From UBA4615 sp046046245 (GTDB lineage Bacteria > Pseudomonadota > Gammaproteobacteria > Burkholderiales > Burkholderiaceae_E): a DNA stretch of 64,000 bases. The position numbers and the translations under genes are program-made. Shown piece after piece: positions 8,851 through 17,282 of the stretch. The first letter of the stretch is position 1. Every line of letters starts with the position of its first letter. Location of the stretch: contig JBJOKE010000029.1 in assembly GCA_046046245.1 (NCBI GenBank), positions 62,001-126,000 of the forward strand, written 5' to 3'. The notes below the pieces were generated by a model. That model did not search any database. It saw only the letters and a program-made list of their open reading frames with translations, and was not told the origin of the DNA.

Positions 8851-8998
8851 GGTGCGTGGCGGGACGGAAGGAGGCGGACCTGCTGAGCGACGCGGCCGCG
8901 GCCGGAAGGTTGCAGCCGCCGCGCCCGAGGCGCGCGCGGGATCGGCGATGTCCGACCCGCGTCCCGTAGACTCGCGGCTCCGTCCGAACGAGCCCGCC

Positions 8999-10108
8999 AT
9001 GTCCGTCCCCGATCCGGCCGCAGCGCCCTCCGACCGCACCTCGCTGACCGACGACGCCCGCGTCGAGCAGGTCCAGCTGCTGCCGCCGCCCGAGCACCTG
9101 ATCCGCTTCTTCCCGATCCAGGGCACGCCGGTCGAGGCGCTGGTGGCCGAGAGCCGCGAGCGGATCCGCGCGATCCTGCAGGGCCGCGACGACCGGCTGC
9201 TGACGGTGGTCGGCCCCTGCTCGATCCACGACCCGTCGTCGGCGCTCGACTACGCGCGCCGGCTCGCCGATGTCCGTTCGCGGCTGGCCGACCGGCTCGA
9301 GGTGGTGATGCGGGTCTACTTCGAGAAGCCGCGGACCACCGTCGGCTGGAAGGGGCTGATCAACGACCCCTATCTCGACGGCAGCTTCCGGATCAACGAG
9401 GGCCTGCGGATCGCGAGGCAGCTGCTGATCGACATCGCGCGGCTCGGCGTGCCGGCGGGCAGCGAGCTGCTCGACACCGTCTCGCCCCAGTACATCGGCG
9501 ACCTGGTCGCCTGGGGCGCGATCGGTGCGCGGACGACCGAGTCGCAGGTCCACCGCGAGCTCGCGTCGGGCGCCTCCGCACCGATCGGCTTCAAGAACGG
9601 CACCGACGGCAACGTGAAGGTCGCGATCGACGCGATCCAGGCGGCGATGCGGCCGCACCACTTCCTCGGCGTCCACAAGAACGGCGGCGTCGCGATGGTC
9701 CGCACCCGCGGCAACCCCGACTGCCACGCGATCCTGCGCGGCGGCCTCGTGCCGAACTACGACGCGGCGAGCGTGACCGCGGCCTGCGAGGCCCTCGCGG
9801 CCGCGGGGCTCGGCGCGTCGCTGATGGTCGACTGCTCGCATGCGAACAGCGCCAAGCGGCACGAGCGGCAGCGCGCGGTCGCGGCCGAACTCGCCGCGCA
9901 GGTCGCGGGCGGCAGCCGGCACGTGTTCGGCGTGATGATCGAGAGCCACCTCGAGGCCGGCGCGCAGCCCTTCGTGCCGGGCCGCGACGACCCGACCGCG
10001 CTGCGCCGCGGCCAGAGCATCACCGACGCCTGCCTGGGCTGGGAGGACACCGAGGCCGCGCTCGAGGGCCTGGCCGACGCGGTGTCGGCACGGCGCGCGC
10101 GCGGCTGA
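8999..10108 (+). CDS. aroG: 3-deoxy-7-phosphoheptulonate synthase (class I DAHP synthase)
   Basis: This 369-residue enzyme condenses phosphoenolpyruvate with erythrose 4-phosphate, the first step of the shikimate pathway. Diagnostic stretches are VVGPCSIHDP, VYFEKPRTTVGWKGL, the metal and substrate motif SLMVDCSHANSAK, and GVMIESHLEAGAQ. Length and order match the E. coli AroF/G/H type. The ATG was chosen because it gives a normal N-terminus and the long upstream frame is only the shadow of the photolyase gene. Which aromatic amino acid inhibits it cannot be told, so aroG is used generically. It is divergent from the photolyase, with 148 nt between the starts. Confidence 0.94.
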   Translation: MSVPDPAAAPSDRTSLTDDARVEQVQLLPPPEHLIRFFPIQGTPVEALVAESRERIRAILQGRDDRLLTVVGPCSIHDPSSALDYARRLADVRSRLADRLEVVMRVYFEKPRTTVGWKGLINDPYLDGSFRINEGLRIARQLLIDIARLGVPAGSELLDTVSPQYIGDLVAWGAIGARTTESQVHRELASGASAPIGFKNGTDGNVKVAIDAIQAAMRPHHFLGVHKNGGVAMVRTRGNPDCHAILRGGLVPNYDAASVTAACEALAAAGLGASLMVDCSHANSAKRHERQRAVAAELAAQVAGGSRHVFGVMIESHLEAGAQPFVPGRDDPTALRRGQSITDACLGWEDTEAALEGLADAVSARRARG

Positions 10109-10244
10109 GACCGGGTCGGGCGCACCGTCGCGCGCGGCGCGGCATGCCCCACGGCCTGACCGGGAGATGCCCGGGCGGGCGCGGTGCGCCGCTACACTGG
10201 CGCCCCGCCGGCCGCACCGCGGTCGCGACGACGGAGGAGATCCC

Positions 10245-11216
10245 GTGATCCCGATGATGCGACGCGGCCTCGCCGCCCTCGCGCTGGTCCTGCCGCTGGC
10301 GGCCGGCGCGCAGACCGCCTGGCCCACCCGGCCGGTCCGCCTGATCGCCCCCTTCCCGCCCGGCGGCACCGTCGACCTCGTCGCCCGCGCGGTCGCGCCG
10401 GGCCTGTCGCAGGCGCTCGGCCAGCAGGTGATCGTCGAGAACCGCGCCGGCGGCAGCGGCTCGATCGGTACCGGCCAGGTCGCGAAGTCCGCGCCCGACG
10501 GCTCGACCTTCGTGGTGGTCTTCGACACCCACGCGGTCAACCCCAGCCTGATCCCGAACCTGCCCTTCGACACGAGAGCCGATCTCGCGCCGGTGATGCT
10601 GATCGCCACCGGCGCGATGGTGATCACCGCGCACCAGTCGCAGCCGGTCAGGTCATTCGCCGAGCTGCTCGCGCAGGCCCGGTCCAGGCCCGGGCTGCCG
10701 CAGTTCGGGACGATCGGCTCGGGCAGCCTCGCCCACCTCGCGATGACGCAGATGGGCGCGCAGTCCGGCTTCAGCGGCACGCACGTGCCCTACAAGGGCG
10801 GCGGGCCGCTCGCGACGGATGCGGTCGCCGGCCACGTGCCGATCGCGATCGGATCGGTGGCGCTGTTCGCGCCGCACATCAAGGCGGGCACGCTGACGCC
10901 GCTCGCGGTCACCACCGCGCAGCGCGATCCGGTGCTGCCGAACGTGCCGACGGTCGCGGAGTCCGGCGTCGCCGGCTTCGAGGCGACCGCCTGGTGGGGC
11001 ATCCTCGCGCCCGCGAAGACGCCGCCGGCGATCGTCGCGCGGATGAACGAGGAGCTCGCGAAGGTGCTGCGCGACCCCGCGATCCGCGAGCGGCTGGAGG
11101 GGCAGGGCATGAACATCGTCGCGTCCTCGCCCGAGGCCTTCGCGAAGTTCGTCGACGACCAGACGGCGAAGTGGGCGAAGGTGGTGAAGGACCACTCGAT
11201 CCGCGCCGGCGACTGA
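10245..11216 (+). CDS. Bug/TctC family tripartite tricarboxylate transporter-type binding protein
   Basis: This 323-residue periplasmic solute-binding protein has a short signal peptide (MMRRGLAALALVLPLAAGAQ). It also has the family fingerprint WPTRPVRLIAPFPPGGTVDLVAR, HVPYKGGGP near residue 180 and NVPTVAESG near 240. The GTG start is supported by GGAGG at 10233-10237, 7 nt upstream; an in-frame ATG lies 9 nt further in. A TACACT hexamer at 10193-10198 could be a -10 element, but I see no matching -35. No TctA/TctB membrane genes accompany it, as is usual for the large Bug family of Burkholderiales. The ligand is unknown. It is the first of four paralogues in the window. Confidence 0.9.
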   Translation: MIPMMRRGLAALALVLPLAAGAQTAWPTRPVRLIAPFPPGGTVDLVARAVAPGLSQALGQQVIVENRAGGSGSIGTGQVAKSAPDGSTFVVVFDTHAVNPSLIPNLPFDTRADLAPVMLIATGAMVITAHQSQPVRSFAELLAQARSRPGLPQFGTIGSGSLAHLAMTQMGAQSGFSGTHVPYKGGGPLATDAVAGHVPIAIGSVALFAPHIKAGTLTPLAVTTAQRDPVLPNVPTVAESGVAGFEATAWWGILAPAKTPPAIVARMNEELAKVLRDPAIRERLEGQGMNIVASSPEAFAKFVDDQTAKWAKVVKDHSIRAGD

Positions 11217-11234
11217 CCGGCGCGGCCGCGCCGG
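11217..11234. repeat. Perfect 18-nt GC palindrome at convergent gene ends
   Basis: ccggcgcggccgcgccgg directly follows the stop codon of the Bug gene and is a perfect palindrome with no loop. It lies between that gene and convergent folE. It could act as a terminator-like cruciform or hairpin, but there is no T-tract. Confidence 0.5.
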
Positions 11235-11256
11235 GCGCGGTCCGTGCCGCGCGCGC

Positions 11257-11952
11257 TCAGCGTCCGCGGGCCTCGATCGCCCGCAGGAATTCGTCGCGGT
11301 CGCGGGCCGAGTCGCGGAACGCGCCGGCGAACGCCTGGGTCACGACCCGCTCGTCGCCGCGCCGGTCCTCGCCGAGCAGCAGGCACAGCTGTTCGGCCTC
11401 GATCACGCAGGCCGCGCCGCGCGCATGGCCGTGGGCGACCAGCGCCTCGGCGATGTCGCGGGTCATCCACTCCTGGTAGGTGAAGCGGTGGCCGATCGCG
11501 TCGACCATCCGCGCGATCCGGCCGAAGCCGTGCAGCCGGCCGCCCGGCAGGTAGCCGACGTGCGCGACGCCGCGGAAGGGCACGAGGTGGTGCGGGCAGA
11601 CGCCGTGGACCGCGATGCCGCGGATCACGACGAGGTCGTCGCGCGGATCGTCGAAGCCGTCGCCGAGCGCGGCGGCCGGGTCGAGGTCGTAGCCGCCGAG
11701 CAGCCGGCGCTGCCAGAGCTCGCGCACGCGCTGCGGCGTGCGGCCGATGTGCGCCGCGTCCGGCGCGAGGCCGCAGGCGCGCAGCAGGTCGCCGACGGCG
11801 CGCTCGAAGGCGACGGCGTCGAACGCGTCGCGCCGCGCGATGCCGATGCCGGCAGGCGCCGCGGGGGCCGGGTCGTGATCGTGAGGATGCGCGGGGTCGG
11901 CGTGCGGATGTGCGGTCGGGGCCGTGCCCGGAGGGTGCGGATCGGAGGCCAT
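11257..11952 (-). CDS. folE: GTP cyclohydrolase I with a histidine-rich N-terminal extension
   Basis: This 231-residue enzyme opens the purine ring of GTP to dihydroneopterin triphosphate, the first step of folate or pterin synthesis. The Zn site is visible as VCPHHLVPF (Cys and His ligands) and the downstream Cys in AEQLCLLLGE. GYLPGGRLHGFGRIARMVD is the conserved active-site stretch. The first 30 residues hold six His among Pro, Ala and Asp, an unusual metal-binding-looking tail outside the catalytic domain. An upstream in-frame ATG near 11988 would lengthen the protein by about 12 residues; the nearer ATG was preferred, although neither has a strong Shine-Dalgarno. No other folate genes are adjacent. 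Confidence 0.92.
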   Translation of the reverse strand: MASDPHPPGTAPTAHPHADPAHPHDHDPAPAAPAGIGIARRDAFDAVAFERAVGDLLRACGLAPDAAHIGRTPQRVRELWQRRLLGGYDLDPAAALGDGFDDPRDDLVVIRGIAVHGVCPHHLVPFRGVAHVGYLPGGRLHGFGRIARMVDAIGHRFTYQEWMTRDIAEALVAHGHARGAACVIEAEQLCLLLGEDRRGDERVVTQAFAGAFRDSARDRDEFLRAIEARGR

Positions 11953-12163
11953 GGATGGGGCGGGCCGGTGGGTGGCGGTCCGGCGCATCGTACCCCGCCG
12001 CGCCCGTTCGGAACGCCGGGCGAAGCCGCGCGGGCCGGTGTCGGTGCCCGGGTCGGGGTGACCGTCCGACGGCGATGGGCGGTTCGCGGTCGAGGTCGCG
12101 CGCCTTGCGTCGATCCGCGGCCGCGCCGTATCGTCGCCGACCGGACCCGGGGAGGAGCGGGCG

Positions 12164-14059
12164 ATGCCCAAGCGATTCGACGAGATGGAAGACAGCAATC
12201 GGTCGGACAACGACGACATCCATGCGGTCTCGGACCCCGCGCGACGCGTGATGCTGCGCGGCGGGCTCGGTGCCGCGGTGGCCGCGGCCTTCGGGCCGCT
12301 GGCCGGCTGCGCGACCCCCGGTCGCGGCGCGGCGCCGGTGCTGGGCTTCCGGGGCGTGCCGGTGGGCCTGGGCGATGCGCTCGTCGTGCCCGAAGGCTAC
12401 GTCGCCGAGCCGCTCGCGCCCTGGGGCGAGCCGGTGGGCGTGGCGGGCCGCATGCCCGCGTGGCGATCCGACGCGTCGAACTCCGCCGACGACCAGGCGG
12501 TGCAGATGGGGATGCATCACGATGGCATCCACTACTACCCGCTCGACGGCGGTCGCCGCGGCCTGCTCGCGATGAACCACGAGTACGTCGACGACGGGCT
12601 GCTGCACCCCGACGGCGTGCGGACCTGGTCGGCCGAGAAGGTCCGCAAGGCGCAGGCCGCGCACGGGATCTCGGTGATCGAGGTCGAGCGCCGCGAGGGC
12701 CGCTGGTCGATGGTGCGCCCGAGCGCGTACGCGCGTCGCCTCACCGCGGCCACTCCGTTCTCGGTCGGCGGCCCGGCCGCCGGCCACCCGATGATGCGCA
12801 CCGCGGCGGACCCGTCGGGCCGGACCGTGCTGGGCACGCTGAACAACTGCGCGAGCGGCACCACGCCCTGGGGCACCTACCTGTCGGGCGAGGAGAACTG
12901 GGCGGTGTACTTCGATGCCGGCGAGCAGCGCGACGCGCACCAGCGGCGCTGGGGCCTGCCCGCGAAGAGCGGCTACCGGTGGGCCGAGCACGACGAGCGC
13001 TTCGACGCGCGCCGGCATCCGAACGAACCCAACCGCTTCGGCTGGGTGGTCGAGATCGATCCGCTCGATCCGACGTCGACGCCGGTGAAGCGCACCGCGC
13101 TCGGCCGGGCCGCGCACGAGGGCGCATGGGTCGCGGTGACCCGCGACGGCCGCGCGGTGGTCTACTCCGGCGAGGACGCGCGCTTCGAGTACCTCTACAA
13201 GTTCGTGAGCCGCGACCGCATCGCGCCCGGCGGCGCGAAGGCCAACCGCGAGCTGCTCGACCACGGCACGCTGTACGTCGCCCGCTTCGACGCCGACGGC
13301 AGCGGCCGCTGGCTGCCGCTGGTCCACGGCCAGGGCCCGCTGACCGTCGAGCGCGGCTTCGCCGACCCGGGCGAGGTGGTGATCCGGGCGCGCCAGGCGA
13401 GCGACGCGCTGGGCGGCACGAAGATGGACCGGCCCGAGTGGCTCGCGATCGATCCCGAGCGGCGCGAGGTGTTCTGCACGCTGACGAACAACAGCGCGCG
13501 CGGCCAGCCCGGGCAGCCCGGCGTCGACGCGGCGAACCCGCGCGCGAACAACACGATGGGCGGCGTGATCCGCTGGACCGAGGACGTCGACTTCGACGCG
13601 ACGACGTTCCGCTGGAGTCACCTCGTGCTCGCCGGCGATCCGTCCAACGAGCGTGCCGAGGCGCGCGGCGACGTCCGCGGCGACGTCTTCGGCTGCCCCG
13701 ACGGCCTGCTGTTCGACCCGCGCGGCATCCTCTGGATCCAGACCGACGCGCATGCGAGCCAGATGTACCGGGGCGAGTTCCGCAACATCGGCAACAACCA
13801 GATGCTCGCCTGCGACCTGCGCACCGGCGAGATCCGCCGTTTCCTGACCGGCCCGACGAACTGCGAGGTGACGGGCGCGACGCTCGCGCCGGACCTCGCC
13901 ACGATGTTCGTCAACATCCAGCACCCGGGCGAGACACCGAGCGACCGCAGCGATCCCGCGCAGCCGACCCGCTTCTCGAGCTGGCCCGACGGCGGCCCGC
14001 GGCCGCGCTCGGCCACGGTCGCGATCCGGCGCGTCGACGGTCGGCCGATCGGCAGCTGA
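12164..14059 (+). CDS. PhoX-family alkaline phosphatase (DUF839), exported
   Basis: This 631-residue protein of the PhoX family contains Ca/Fe-dependent phosphomonoesterases that release phosphate in the periplasm. The N-terminus carries a twin-arginine-like signal (ARRVMLRGGLGAA, residues about 26-38) followed by LAGC, so it may be a Tat-exported lipoprotein. Family landmarks include LLAMNHEYVDDGLLHPDG, TPWGTYLSGEENW and WVVEIDPLDPTSTPVKRTALGR. The C-terminus has GPTNCEVTGATLAPD and FVNIQHPGE. A GGAGGAG Shine-Dalgarno lies about 7-12 nt before the ATG. The length is typical. No pho box was identified in the 211 nt shared with divergent folE. Confidence 0.88.
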   Translation: MPKRFDEMEDSNRSDNDDIHAVSDPARRVMLRGGLGAAVAAAFGPLAGCATPGRGAAPVLGFRGVPVGLGDALVVPEGYVAEPLAPWGEPVGVAGRMPAWRSDASNSADDQAVQMGMHHDGIHYYPLDGGRRGLLAMNHEYVDDGLLHPDGVRTWSAEKVRKAQAAHGISVIEVERREGRWSMVRPSAYARRLTAATPFSVGGPAAGHPMMRTAADPSGRTVLGTLNNCASGTTPWGTYLSGEENWAVYFDAGEQRDAHQRRWGLPAKSGYRWAEHDERFDARRHPNEPNRFGWVVEIDPLDPTSTPVKRTALGRAAHEGAWVAVTRDGRAVVYSGEDARFEYLYKFVSRDRIAPGGAKANRELLDHGTLYVARFDADGSGRWLPLVHGQGPLTVERGFADPGEVVIRARQASDALGGTKMDRPEWLAIDPERREVFCTLTNNSARGQPGQPGVDAANPRANNTMGGVIRWTEDVDFDATTFRWSHLVLAGDPSNERAEARGDVRGDVFGCPDGLLFDPRGILWIQTDAHASQMYRGEFRNIGNNQMLACDLRTGEIRRFLTGPTNCEVTGATLAPDLATMFVNIQHPGETPSDRSDPAQPTRFSSWPDGGPRPRSATVAIRRVDGRPIGS

Positions 14060-14229
14060 GCGGGCGGCCGGGCTCGCGACCCCGGCGGGTCCGCCGCGGC
14101 GGCGGCGGCGGCCGCGTCGCGGTCCGCGCCGACCGGTCGCCGATTGCGGAACGCGCGGTGAGCGCCGTGCTCGCGCCGGTCGGGGGCGGCGCGCATCATC
14201 GATCCCCGTCCCCTCACGCGAAGCGCCCC

Positions 14230-15024
14230 ATGACCGACCGCAGTCCCCGAGTCGACGTTCGCCGCGACGGCGCGATCGGCTGGATCGAGTTCAGCAATCC
14301 CGGCCGCCACAACGCGATGGCGGTCTCGATGTGGGAGGCGCTGCCGGCGGCCGTCGACGCGCTCGAGGCCGACCCCGGGGTGCGGGCGGTCGTGCTGCGC
14401 GGCGCGGGTGACGCGGCCTTCGTGTCGGGCGCCGACATCTCGCAGTTCGAGCAGGTCCGCGACTCGGTCGAGGCCAACGAGCGCTACGAGGCGCTCGGCG
14501 ACGCGGGCATGGCGCGCCTCGCCGCCTGCACGAAGCCCACGGTCGCGATGCTGCAGGGCTGGTGTCTGGGTGGCGGCGTCGCGATCGCGCTCGCCTGCGA
14601 CCTGCGGATCGCCGACGAGTCGCTGCGCTTCGGCATCCCGGCCGCGCGGCTCGGCATCGGCTACCGCTGGCGCGGCGTGAAGAAGCTGGTCGATACCGTG
14701 GGCGCGCCGAACGCCCGCGAGATCTTCCTGACCGCGCGCCGTTTCGATGCCGGCGACGCGCTGCGGATGGGCTTCGTCGGCCGGGTGGTGCCGCGCGGTA
14801 CGCTCGAGGCCGCGGTCCGCGACGACTGCGCGCGGCTCGCGGCGAACGCGCCGCTGACGATGGCCGCGGTGAAGCTCGCGATCGACGAGATCGCGAGTGC
14901 CTCGCCGCACCTCGACGCGGAGCGGATGGACGCGGCCACGCGGCGCGTGTTCGCGAGCGAGGACTACGCCGAAGGGCGGCGCGCGTTCATGGAGAAGCGC
15001 GCGCCGGTGTTCCGCGGCCGCTGA
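14230..15024 (+). CDS. Enoyl-CoA hydratase/isomerase family protein
   Basis: This 264-residue crotonase-fold enzyme has VVLRGAGDAAFVSGADISQFE supplying the oxyanion-hole region, CLGGGVAIALACDLRIA the second conserved block, and ASEDYAEGRRAFMEKRAPVFRG the usual tail. It hydrates or isomerises enoyl-CoA thioesters. The exact reaction cannot be assigned, because the position equivalent to the second catalytic Glu reads GIPAARLGIGYRW, without the usual PE. The gene heads a likely operon with a Bug binding protein and a CaiB/BaiF CoA-transferase, so uptake, CoA loading and hydration of an organic acid are probably linked. Confidence 0.9.
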   Translation: MTDRSPRVDVRRDGAIGWIEFSNPGRHNAMAVSMWEALPAAVDALEADPGVRAVVLRGAGDAAFVSGADISQFEQVRDSVEANERYEALGDAGMARLAACTKPTVAMLQGWCLGGGVAIALACDLRIADESLRFGIPAARLGIGYRWRGVKKLVDTVGAPNAREIFLTARRFDAGDALRMGFVGRVVPRGTLEAAVRDDCARLAANAPLTMAAVKLAIDEIASASPHLDAERMDAATRRVFASEDYAEGRRAFMEKRAPVFRGR

Positions 15025-15075
15025 GCGCCGCGATCCGGGCCGCGACGCACGGCCCGACCGATGGAGGAGACGAGG

Positions 15076-16056
15076 ATGCACACCAGACGGACCGTGCTGC
15101 GCGCCGCGGGTGCCGCGGCCGCCGCCACGCTCGTGCCCGGGGCGCGGGCCGCAGGATTCCCCGATCGCCCGCCGAAGCTGATCGTGCCCTACCCCGCGGG
15201 CGGCGGTGCCGACCAGTGGGCGCGGATCGTCGCCGGCAAGCTCGAGAAGGTGCTCGGCCAGCCCTTCGTGTTCGACTACCGCCCCGGCGCGAGCACGACC
15301 ATCGGCGCCGAGGCTGCCGCCCGCGCACCCGCCGACGGCTACACGATCCACCAGTACGACAGCACCGCGTTCGCCTACGTGCCGAACATGCGCCGCGTCG
15401 CCTACGACCCGCTGAAGTCCTTCGTGCCGCTGGCCTTCCTCGGCGATGCGCCGTTCGTGCTGGTCGCGCACCCGTCGGTGCCGGCGAGGAGCCTCGCCGA
15501 GCTCGTCGCCTTCGCGAAGGCGAATCCGGGCCGACTGTCGGTCGCGAGCGCGGGCGTGGGCTCGCCGCACCACCTGATCGGCGAGATCCTCCAGCAGCGC
15601 GCGGGCGTCCGGCTCAACCACGTGCCGTACAAGGGGGCCGCGCAGTACGTCGCCGACCTCGTCGGCGGCCAGGTCGACCTCGCGGTCTCGACGATCGGGC
15701 CGGCGCTGCAGCACATCCAGGCGGGTCGCATCCGCGCGTTCGGCGTCTCGACCGCCACCCGTGCGTCGGCCTTGCCCGACGTGCCGACGATCGCCGAGCA
15801 GGGGTACGCCGGCTTCGACGAGAAGCCGTGGAACTGCTTCGTCGCGCCGGCCGCCACGCCCGCCGACGTCGTCGAGCGCTGGCGCGGCGCGTTCCGCACC
15901 GCCTACGACGACGCCGAGGTCGTCGCCGCGCTGCGCCGCGCGGGCCTCGAGCAGGTCGGCGCGCATCCGGTCGACCGGCTCGCCGAGATGATGCGCGCAG
16001 ACCTCGCGAAGTGGGGCGAGGTGATCCGCCGCGCCAACATCACCCTGGAGAGCTGA
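15076..16056 (+). CDS. Bug/TctC family periplasmic binding protein
   Basis: This 326-residue solute-binding protein has a Tat-like signal peptide (MHTRRTVLRAAGAAAAATLVPGARA). Family marks are FPDRPPKLIVPYPAGGGADQWARI, HVPYKGAAQ and LPDVPTIAEQG. The ATG is backed by GGAGG 8 nt upstream; an earlier in-frame ATG at 15061 overlaps that Shine-Dalgarno and is rejected. It is sandwiched between an enoyl-CoA hydratase and a class III CoA-transferase with short gaps, so the ligand is likely a carboxylate whose CoA ester those enzymes handle. That link is inference from context. Confidence 0.9.
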   Translation: MHTRRTVLRAAGAAAAATLVPGARAAGFPDRPPKLIVPYPAGGGADQWARIVAGKLEKVLGQPFVFDYRPGASTTIGAEAAARAPADGYTIHQYDSTAFAYVPNMRRVAYDPLKSFVPLAFLGDAPFVLVAHPSVPARSLAELVAFAKANPGRLSVASAGVGSPHHLIGEILQQRAGVRLNHVPYKGAAQYVADLVGGQVDLAVSTIGPALQHIQAGRIRAFGVSTATRASALPDVPTIAEQGYAGFDEKPWNCFVAPAATPADVVERWRGAFRTAYDDAEVVAALRRAGLEQVGAHPVDRLAEMMRADLAKWGEVIRRANITLES

Positions 16057-16063
16057 GACCGCC

Positions 16064-17263
16064 ATGTTCAAGGCCTCGCCCGGTGGTGCCTTCGAGGGGC
16101 TGCGCGTCATCGACCTCGCGCAGGTCCGCTCCGGCCCCACCTGCGTCAAGCAGTTCGCCGACTACGGCGCCGACGTGATCCGCATCGAGTCGCCGCCGTC
16201 CTCGGGTCGCGCCGACCTGATGACCGGTCCGCGCGACGGTGCCGACATGCAGAACCTCCACCGCAACAAGCGCCTGCTCACGCTCGACCTGAAGGCGCCG
16301 CGCGGCCGCGAGGTGCTGCACCGCCTCGTGCGCACGGCCGACGTCGTCGTCGAGAACTACCGGCCCGACGTGAAGGCCCGGCTGGGCCTGGACTACGACA
16401 CGCTGGCCGAGATCAATCCGCGGATCATCCTGGCGAGCATCTCGGGCTTCGGCCAGGACGGTCCGTACCGCGACCGGCCGGGCTTCGACCAGATCGCGCA
16501 GGGGATGAGCGGGATGATGTCGGTCACCGGCCAGCCGGGCGAGGGGCCGATGCGGGTCGGCGCGGCGGTGGCCGACGTGGCCACCGGCCTGTATGCGGCG
16601 ATCGGCGTGATGGCCGCGCTCCACGAGCGTCTCCGCAGCGGACGCGGCCAGTGGGTGCAGGCCTCGCTGCTGCAGTCCGCACTCGGGCTGATGGACTTCC
16701 AGGCCGCGCGCTTCCTCGTCGACGGGCAGGTGCCGGCACAGGTCGGCAACGACCACCCCACCAGCATGCCGACCTCGGCCTACGCGACCGCGGACGGCTG
16801 GCTGAACCTGGGTGCCGGCGGCGATTCGATCTGGGCACGGCTGTGCGAGTCGCTCGCCGCCGAACGCCCCGGGCTCGCCGCGGATCCGCGCTTCGCGACC
16901 GACGCACTGCGCGCGTCGAACCGTGCCGCGCTGAACGCGACGCTCGCCGAGGTGTTCCGCGGCGCGACGACCGACGCGTGGATCGGGCGCCTGAACGCGG
17001 CGGGCGTGCCCTGCGGGCCGATCTACACCGTCGACCGCGTCTTCTCCGATCCGCAGGTCGTCCAGCAGCGGATGGCCGCGACCGTCGAGCACCCCACGCG
17101 CGGTCCGATCCGCGTGCTGGCGCCGACCGCGACGCTGTCGCGCACGCCGGGGCGGCTCGAGCGTGCGCTCGGACCCAAGGGCTCGGATACCGACGACGTG
17201 CTGGCCGAACTCGGCTACGACGCCGACGCCATCGCTGCCCTGCGGTCCGAGGGCGCGGTCTGA
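16064..17263 (+). CDS. CaiB/BaiF (class III) CoA-transferase
   Basis: This 399-residue enzyme moves CoA between carboxylic acids. The N-terminal block AFEGLRVIDLAQVRSGPTC, the GADVIRIESPPSSG segment and NKRLLTLDLKAPRGREVL are standard. The catalytic Asp is the one in GLMDFQAARFL near residue 210. It starts 7 nt after the Bug gene stop and is almost surely co-translated with it. Donor and acceptor acids are unknown; succinyl-CoA is a common donor in the family. The C-terminus lies 20 nt from a convergent acyltransferase gene. Confidence 0.92.
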   Translation: MFKASPGGAFEGLRVIDLAQVRSGPTCVKQFADYGADVIRIESPPSSGRADLMTGPRDGADMQNLHRNKRLLTLDLKAPRGREVLHRLVRTADVVVENYRPDVKARLGLDYDTLAEINPRIILASISGFGQDGPYRDRPGFDQIAQGMSGMMSVTGQPGEGPMRVGAAVADVATGLYAAIGVMAALHERLRSGRGQWVQASLLQSALGLMDFQAARFLVDGQVPAQVGNDHPTSMPTSAYATADGWLNLGAGGDSIWARLCESLAAERPGLAADPRFATDALRASNRAALNATLAEVFRGATTDAWIGRLNAAGVPCGPIYTVDRVFSDPQVVQQRMAATVEHPTRGPIRVLAPTATLSRTPGRLERALGPKGSDTDDVLAELGYDADAIAALRSEGAV

Positions 17264-17282
17264 AGGACGGCGACGCGCGCGG

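Noticed and set aside
6542..10780. 1412-residue minus-strand frame
   Set aside because: It crosses the dioxygenase, photolyase, aroG and Bug loci out of frame with no homology of its own.
14060..14229. GGC-repeat stretch near 14095-14115 as a regulatory repeat
   Set aside because: Short GGC runs are expected by chance at this GC content and there is no symmetry.
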